From JBGOUV01 sp041477815 (GTDB lineage Bacteria > Acidobacteriota > Terriglobia > Bryobacterales > JACQDG01), in the NCBI GenBank assembly GCA_041477815.1, contig JBGOUV010000012.1, forward strand, positions 1-36,501: DNA of 36,501 nucleotides, written 5' to 3'. The translations under genes were made by a program, and so were the position numbers. Of this stretch, positions 31,976-36,501 are shown piece after piece. The notes under the pieces are model-generated. The model searched no databases, was not told the origin of the DNA, and saw only the letters and a program-made list of their open reading frames with translations. Numbering within the stretch: position 1 is the stretch's first letter; every line of letters begins with the position of its first letter.

Positions 31976-32781
31976 AGCGTCAACTCCCGGGCCGAGCCCC
32001 GGACGTCCATCTCGAACTCGATTTCTTCGATGGGAGGCCGGGTGAAGTGCCAGCGCAGGCCATGCACGGCCGCGGCGCCCAGGCGGGGGAGCAGCAGCTT
32101 CTGGATCAACGGGAAGATGTTGTGGACCGTGTAGACCTCCACAGCGGTGACACGGTCCCAGCCGACCCCGAGGCCCTGCACGCGCTGGTCCATCAGGCTA
32201 AGAACTTGCGAGGCCTTCTCGCGAAGCCCGTCCGGCGAAACGTCGCCGCGCCGGACGATGTCGCGGGCGTCCAGTCGTTCGCCGGTCAGCTCGCCGGCCC
32301 CGGCTACCACAAAGGTCGGACGCGGGCCGCGCGAGGGGGCCGCATAGCTGAAGCCATAGAGCAGCACCTCGGCCGGCGGATTCACCTCCGGGGCGACGTT
32401 GGTGCGCGCCACCGGGTTCAGGTCGCCCACCAGGATACCGCGCTGCGCCAACTGTTCGACGTAGCCCTTGTTGAAGTCGATGAAGCCCGGAAAGGTAAAC
32501 GGACGCGGTGACCGCAGCTCGATCCCGCAGAGCGCCTGCGGCGGCCGGCCCTGTTCTTTGAGATGCCGGTCAATCGCCTGGAACCCCTGGCGGTACGGGG
32601 GCGCGGGCGCCAGTGTGACGTGTACCACCTCGTACCCGGACATCGCCACGGCGCCCGAGGAATAGGGGGCAATCCCGCGCAAGAATCGGAAGTTTCCTTT
32701 GGGGCTGTCGACCAGCATCGATTTCTCCGGACCCGCCGCTAATATTGCGACGGGCAGTTTTGCAAACTCGCGTCTCGTCAT
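31972..32781 (-). CDS. Exported RidA-like protein (CnbZ-type similarity)
   Basis: A 269-residue protein starting with MTRREFAKLPVAILAAG, a short twin-arginine-like signal. The body has GYEVVHVTLAPAPPYRQGFQAI, NPVARTNVAPEVNPPAE, and a C-terminal part REKASQVLSLMDQRVQGLGVGWDRVTAVEVYTVHNI with the RidA/YjgF chorismate-mutase-like fold, ending RWHFTRPPIEEIEFEMDVRG. The whole resembles the amino-muconate deaminase CnbZ family from memory; the active site and substrate are not established. It opens the operon; on the minus strand TATTAT about 20 bases before the ATG may be its -10. Confidence 0.65.
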   Translation of the reverse strand: MTRREFAKLPVAILAAGPEKSMLVDSPKGNFRFLRGIAPYSSGAVAMSGYEVVHVTLAPAPPYRQGFQAIDRHLKEQGRPPQALCGIELRSPRPFTFPGFIDFNKGYVEQLAQRGILVGDLNPVARTNVAPEVNPPAEVLLYGFSYAAPSRGPRPTFVVAGAGELTGERLDARDIVRRGDVSPDGLREKASQVLSLMDQRVQGLGVGWDRVTAVEVYTVHNIFPLIQKLLLPRLGAAAVHGLRWHFTRPPIEEIEFEMDVRGSARELTL

Positions 32782-33197
32782 GCTCGACCCTATAATACAC
32801 GTTGACTTGATCTGACGGTGTTTCCGGCACTACCCCCGGGACCCCCGGCCCTGGCGTGCCGTGGTGAAGCCGGTCTCGTCCAGTCGCGGCTCAGCAACTT
32901 GTTGATTCTGTTGAGCCGAGCGTGGTGCAAATCTGCACCACGGTACTTTTGCCACGCGGCTGCCAGAGGGGAATAGCGCTCGGTTGAGTCGCTGATTCTG
33001 CTGACCTGAGAACCTGGCCAAATTTGGGTAACACTCAGACTAGCGTGCCACTACAGCCAGTGCGGGGCGCTGGTTTTCAGGTTGAGGCCGCAGCGACCAC
33101 AGTCGGGAAGCTGCTTCCGTAAACCATTCTTTCAGTTCTTCACGGTTTGGACCGCAACGGCACAGGGTCGCGCATGGTAAGATTTGTTTGAGCTTGA
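32782..33197. other. Intergenic region with two hairpins and a degenerate 20-bp direct repeat
   Basis: No gene is evident. GGCTCAGCA/TGTTGAGCC (32888-32917, one G-U) and CGTGGTGCA/TGCACCACG (32921-32942, perfect, 4-base loop) stand side by side; the second is followed by TTTT at 32947 and could end a plus-strand transcript. GTTGATTCTGTTGAGCCGAG (32901-32920) recurs with 16/20 identity at 32991-33010. Confidence 0.5.
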
Positions 33198-33226
33198 GGT
33201 GGCCGCGGGACTCGAACCCCCAGGCC
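33198..33226 (-). other. tRNA 3'-end-like fragment
   Basis: On the minus strand the segment reads GGGGGTTCGAGTCCCGC followed by GGCCACC, resembling a tRNA T-arm and acceptor 3' strand (T-loop TTCGAGT, 33216-33210). The rest of a tRNA is missing and one stem pair is broken, so it is not a tRNA gene; an old attachment site is possible. Confidence 0.25.
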
Positions 33227-33339
33227 CCGGACAGGAGCCAAACGGACGAAATCGTCCCCTGTGAGCGAGGACTGAGGTAGTGGACGTAAAACCACTAGCG
33301 GAATCCGAGCATCAGAGTCTGGTGGAAGGGCAAGACGTG

Positions 33340-33750
33340 ATGCCGCAATCTGTCGGTGAGGTTAGGCGCTGCTCGTTTTGCGGCAGGCCCATGATCTCCT
33401 GCCCCTTGCTACAATGTGGTCATTGCGGAGAGATCCGCCCCCTTCGTTGTTTCTTCTACCAAGCCGAGCCGAATCTATACGTCGCCGAGTGCGTAGATCT
33501 CGATCTGATCTCCGAAGGGGATACGCCTGAGAAAGCAATCCGGAGTCTGCAAGAGGCCATGTATGGCTATCTCGGCGTGGCTTTCGATGGCGATCCCCAA
33601 GGGTTGGTCTTGCGCCCGTCCCCCCTCAGCCACAGAATTCGCTACCATTGGCACGAGCTGAAAGACCGGCTGCGCCGAATCTTTGACGGCGACAGTAAAC
33701 ACTTCGCCCCCATCGTCTCGAACTCGGGCCCCTTTTCGCACTGTCGATAG
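33340..33750 (+). CDS. hicB: HicB-like antitoxin with N-terminal zinc ribbon
   Basis: A 136-residue protein (ATG 33340 chosen for the GGAAGGG nine bases upstream; GTG 33280 in frame is less well supported). Residues 11-29 hold CSFC and CGHC, a zinc-ribbon with an extra C21. Residues 37-85 are HicB-type: FFYQAEPNLYVAECVDLD, then SEGDTPEKAIRSLQEAMYGYLGV. HicB blocks the RNase HicA and often represses the operon; the usual C-terminal HTH/RHH is not evident. The stop is immediately followed by the hicA ATG. The zinc ribbon is an unusual addition. Confidence 0.75.
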   Translation: MPQSVGEVRRCSFCGRPMISCPLLQCGHCGEIRPLRCFFYQAEPNLYVAECVDLDLISEGDTPEKAIRSLQEAMYGYLGVAFDGDPQGLVLRPSPLSHRIRYHWHELKDRLRRIFDGDSKHFAPIVSNSGPFSHCR

Positions 33751-33999
33751 ATGGGGCAGCGCAGCTACCCACCTCTCAAGCCTAGAGAGGTGCTGACCAT
33801 TCTCCGATCCCTGGGGTTTTCCTTTAAGCGACAGGACGGTTCGCATGCCCAGTATGAGCGCGTGGCCGACAGCACCAGACGGAGGGGCGTGGTCACTGTT
33901 GACATGGGAATTAGAGAACTTGGGGAGCGGCTCATCAAAAGCATGATCAGGCAGTCGAATCACACCAAGGAAGAATTCTATGGCGCTCTCGACACCTGA
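33751..33999 (+). CDS. hicA: HicA-like mRNA interferase toxin
   Basis: An 82-residue protein with the HicA double-stranded-RNA-binding-like fold: LKPREVLTILRSLGFSFKRQDGSHAQY, with catalytic histidine in GSHAQY (H32), and VTVDMGIRELGERLIKSMIRQ. HicA cleaves mRNA when unbound by HicB. The ATG abuts the hicB stop, the standard arrangement for HicB-first modules of this type. Full length for the family. Confidence 0.85.
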   Translation: MGQRSYPPLKPREVLTILRSLGFSFKRQDGSHAQYERVADSTRRRGVVTVDMGIRELGERLIKSMIRQSNHTKEEFYGALDT

Positions 34000-34137
34000 G
34001 GATCATACCTTCTTCTCTTCCGTCGTCTCTGCCTTTGTTTTACCTATTGCTGTTCCTGCGGCTGTCCGGACGAAGTCCGATTCTCCCACCGAGCCGCCCA
34101 GGATCTCGCCAGCTCGGTCGCTGGGCGCGCTTCCGCC

Positions 34138-34848
34138 TTACTCGACCACCCAGTCGCTTGCGCTCAGCTCCACGCCCTCGTAGGAAATGGTGACGGGCGC
34201 CTTACCCGCTCGTAATTCCGGCGGGAGCACAATGGTGATCTGCCAGACGCCTTTCCGCCCCGGCGCCAGCCCGCTGAACAGAACTCGCGACGCTACGCCG
34301 CCGATGCGCAGTTCGGGCAGGGTCGTCGTGTAGTAGAGCTGCGATTGGGACGTCGGAGGGGTGAAGCCGGCTGCCGGGCTGTCATCTTGCTCTCCCATGT
34401 ATAAGTCTTCGGACGAGCCGAACAGTTGCAGAATGCTGCCGCGGCGGGCCCGGCTCACGCCGGTGGCGAACAGAACTTCCTCCGGCTCGGGGGACAATCC
34501 AGCCGAGTGTCCCGGGGCATGGGGCGGGCAGTTGGCGGCCACTGTGTGACCATGCTGCCCGTGATGCTGGTGAGAGACGTTGCCTCTGTGGCTGGGGGGC
34601 GTCGTCGAGATGTGGCCATGCACCGTGTGCGGCGGGCACCCCGGGTCGCCGATCTTGGCCACGAAGGCGTCAAACCCGCCGTTGGAGGTCAGGTCCGGGC
34701 CGGCGATCACCGGGAAGGTGGCCTCGGTGGAAGTTGTATACCCGGTGACGTGTGCGTCTGCCGGCCCCGTCCACCGCGACCCCATTGCCCACATCGAAGT
34801 CCGTTCCCCCGATGTAGCCGGCGTAGACCAGGGCCGTACCGGCCGTCA
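34138..34848 (-). pseudogene. SBBP/TIGR03437-type exported protein, frameshifted 3' remnant
   Basis: The minus strand encodes ALVYAGYIGGTDFDVGNGVAVDGAG from about 34848, then the frame must shift by one base near 34759 to continue as DAHVTGYTTSTEATFPV and AGPDLTSNGGFDAFVAKIG, two SBBP propeller repeats. The frame then holds a histidine-rich linker (HQHHGQHGHTV) and, at the end, GSILQLFGSS and LRIGGVASRVLFSGLAPGRKGVWQITIVLP, the Solibacteres C-terminal domain (TIGR03437 type). Upstream is a stop codon and no signal peptide, so the gene lost its 5' part and has a frameshift. Confidence 0.75.
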
Positions 34849-34939
34849 ATTAAAATTGGCAGTTGAAGTTACTACTACGATATATCGAGGCCCCACGTCG
34901 GTCCTGCCATCCACTCGCCCCAGGATTGAGGCATAGCTG

Positions 34940-36501
34940 TTGACAACAACCCCTCCCCCCACCGATCCTCTTACTTTGGATCTACTCCCACGCGATCCGC
35001 GAGAACCCTTGCCCCGCCGGCTGTGGTTGGTGGCGGTCCTGTTGGCCCTGGGACTGAACCTGCAGCTTCGCCGGTCGGGGGACCTGGGATTCTACGACAG
35101 CGACTACAACCAGATGCAGGACGCGCACCGGCCGCTGGCGCGGGCGTTCCTGACCGACGAGCCGTTGTTCAATCTCTATCACGCGCTGCGGTATCGGGTG
35201 CTTGGGACCGAGCCGCGGGCTCACCACCTGCTGCAAGGGACTCTGGGCGCAGTGGCAGCGCTGCTGGCCTTCGCGCTGGTATGGCGCCTATCCGGGGACC
35301 GGCTGCTGTCGTTCGTCTTTCTGCTGCTGTTCCTGACGTATCCCAACCGCGGCGAGGCGGTCTACTGGCCGGGGGCCCTCTATGTCCCGATGCTGGTGTG
35401 TCTGCTGGTGGCCGCCCACTGCGCGCTGCGGGATCACTACTGGGCCTGCTGGGCGGCCTACACGGCGGCGGTGTTCACCCATGAGGCCGCCTTCGGATTC
35501 CTGGCTGTGCTGGCCCTGTTGCTGTGGCCGCGGTGGCGGCAACTTCTGCCGCTCGCGCTGAGCAACGCCGCCTACTTGCTGGTGCGGCAGACACGTTGGT
35601 TCGGCCTGGGAGATCCGGGCTACCTCTACATGCGGCAGATCCAAGTGGGGAGGCTGTGGGACAACCTGGCCGCCAGCGTGAGGACGCACTTCGGGTCGTT
35701 CTTTTGGAACAATACGGAGGGATTGATCCGGGAGGGATCGGCGGAGGGAAGCCTGTTGCCGGCGCTGGTGGTCCTGGCGGGGATGCTGCTTTTCGTAGCG
35801 GGCCGCGACCGCTGGCCGGGCCGGTTGCTGGGAATGGCGGCGGCCTGGGCCACGGTGGCGGGCTTGGGGTGCTGGATGGCGGCTAGGCCCCTGCCGGATT
35901 TAGTGGAGGTCTTGAAGCTGGCGCTGGTGGTGACCGTAGTGGCGGCGGTGGGCGCCCTGCTCGTGGATCCCCTCCCCTGTAAGTGTGGGGCGGCCCCCCT
36001 GGGCCGCGCCGGGCCTCCCGGACCGGCCCGCCCCACACTCACATCCATCGTTGCAGACTGCGGCCATGGTCGCGGTGCGCTGCCGGCACTGCTGGGAATA
36101 GTGTGGTTCTTCGCCGCCTACGCCCCTACCTATGTTCTGTATGTTGCGCCCCGGCATAGCTACCTCCCGTCCCTGGGAGTGTGCCTGGTGCTGGCGGTGG
36201 TGCTGCGGCTGCCGGCGCGCCGGCCGGTGCTGGAGGGGGTCGCTCTGGGACTAACCGCCCTGATCGTCACCGGCTTCTACGCGGCCGGACGGGGCGAGGT
36301 CGAGCGCTGGACCCGCGCCGCCAGTGTCATCCGGGAGTTCCGGAAACAGATGCTGCGAGCGCGGCCCTCCCTGCCCCGCGATACGCGGGTCGTCGTGCTG
36401 GTGCTGCGGGACGTCCAGGGCGTACCGACGCTGCCCAGCTACGCCCTGCAAGCGGCCCTACGCGAGTGGTACGGACACGGCCAGATTCTGGCGGCAGGCG
36501 A
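34940..36501 (+). CDS. GT-C-like multi-pass membrane protein, 5' part (runs off window)
   Basis: An open frame from TTG 34940 (GAGG eight bases upstream; an in-frame TAG is two codons before) to the window edge, 520 codons. It begins with a soluble segment, one helix (WLVAVLLALGLNLQL) and FYDSDYNQMQD, an acidic motif in the first periplasmic loop as in GT-C (PMT/ArnT-like) transferases, then about ten hydrophobic helices, including FLTYPNRGEAVYWPGALYVP. A GT-C sugar transferase acting on lipid-linked donors is plausible but unproven. Codons 345-366 come from a dispersed palindromic repeat that keeps the frame open; C-rich and proline/glycine-rich, they fall between two helices. Confidence 0.7.
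   Translation, partial: MTTTPPPTDPLTLDLLPRDPREPLPRRLWLVAVLLALGLNLQLRRSGDLGFYDSDYNQMQDAHRPLARAFLTDEPLFNLYHALRYRVLGTEPRAHHLLQGTLGAVAALLAFALVWRLSGDRLLSFVFLLLFLTYPNRGEAVYWPGALYVPMLVCLLVAAHCALRDHYWACWAAYTAAVFTHEAAFGFLAVLALLLWPRWRQLLPLALSNAAYLLVRQTRWFGLGDPGYLYMRQIQVGRLWDNLAASVRTHFGSFFWNNTEGLIREGSAEGSLLPALVVLAGMLLFVAGRDRWPGRLLGMAAAWATVAGLGCWMAARPLPDLVEVLKLALVVTVVAAVGALLVDPLPCKCGAAPLGRAGPPGPARPTLTSIVADCGHGRGALPALLGIVWFFAAYAPTYVLYVAPRHSYLPSLGVCLVLAVVLRLPARRPVLEGVALGLTALIVTGFYAAGRGEVERWTRAASVIREFRKQMLRARPSLPRDTRVVVLVLRDVQGVPTLPSYALQAALREWYGHGQILAAG
35972..36038 (+). repeat. Dispersed GC-rich palindromic repeat, copy B, inside a coding frame
   Basis: The unit has GTGTGGGGCGG (35983-35993) and CCGCCCCACAC (36028-36038) as perfect 11-bp inverted arms, preceded by CTCCCCTGTAA. 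Its first 57 bases match copy A (9530-9474, minus strand) at 51 positions. It lies wholly within the open frame of the GT-C-like gene without a stop. Confidence 0.85.

Noticed and set aside
33198..33226. Complete tRNA gene
   Set aside because: Only the 3' third resembles a tRNA and the anticodon, D-arm and 5' acceptor strand are absent.
1..36501. CRISPR array
   Set aside because: No set of identical 24-40-bp repeats separated by even spacers was seen; the heptamer arrays are direct tandem repeats with no spacers.

Overview
The window looks like chromosome from an Acidobacteriota bacterium of the Solibacter/Bryobacter type. Signs of this are the high GC content, many small genes overlapping by 1-4 bases, GTG/TTG starts, a remnant gene ending in the Solibacteres-type C-terminal domain (TIGR03437 family) behind SBBP beta-propeller repeats, and a decayed Oar-like TonB-dependent receptor. 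The envelope genes (lptE, psd, pssA, a bifunctional PBP, TonB, a TPR/beta-barrel protein) fit a diderm cell.

Left part (1-14.7 kb). A LolA-like exported protein (cut by the window edge) and a TonB protein lie on the minus strand. Next comes a plus-strand group of a mutarotase-like protein, a D-tartrate-dehydratase-like enolase-superfamily enzyme and a ThuA-domain protein, which reads as a sugar/sugar-acid catabolic cluster. A HipA-like kinase overlaps a DUF3037 gene. A calcium-loop protein is followed by a phosphatidylethanolamine/LPS-assembly operon (psd-pssA-lptE). Then come efp, a 608-bp gene-free block with 12-bp terminal inverted repeats and RNA-like hairpins, two DnaA-box-like sites, a GT4 glycosyltransferase, glyA and a PQQ-type propeller protein.

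Accessory part (14.7-18.9 kb). It starts with a frameshifted TonB-receptor relic and a small two-helix membrane gene. A stretch rich in palindromes and a sigma70-like promoter then lead into five co-directional, mostly unrecognised genes. The first two are an XRE-like HTH protein and a DeoR-type sensor domain with no DNA-binding domain of its own; three small proteins follow, one membrane-bound. This is the best candidate here for an undescribed system.

Right part (18.9-36.5 kb). proS and a small membrane protein precede a PBP1b-like murein synthase and a TPR lipoprotein/secreted protein. A GT2 / TPR-porin / epimerase operon looks like exopolysaccharide synthesis and export, followed by a CpaE-like protein with a lysine-less P-loop. 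A tightly overlapping minus-strand operon holds a RidA-like protein, a GH5-like hydrolase and twin PepSY membrane proteins. A HicB-HicA module whose antitoxin has a zinc ribbon, an SBBP pseudogene and a GT-C-like membrane protein (open at the right edge) finish the window.

Two repeat systems cut across the annotation. Short heptanucleotide tandem arrays sit in several intergenic gaps, two of them immediately upstream of start codons (proS and the PBP). A GC-rich palindromic repeat is present twice: once in an intergenic region and once inserted in frame within the GT-C-like membrane protein.
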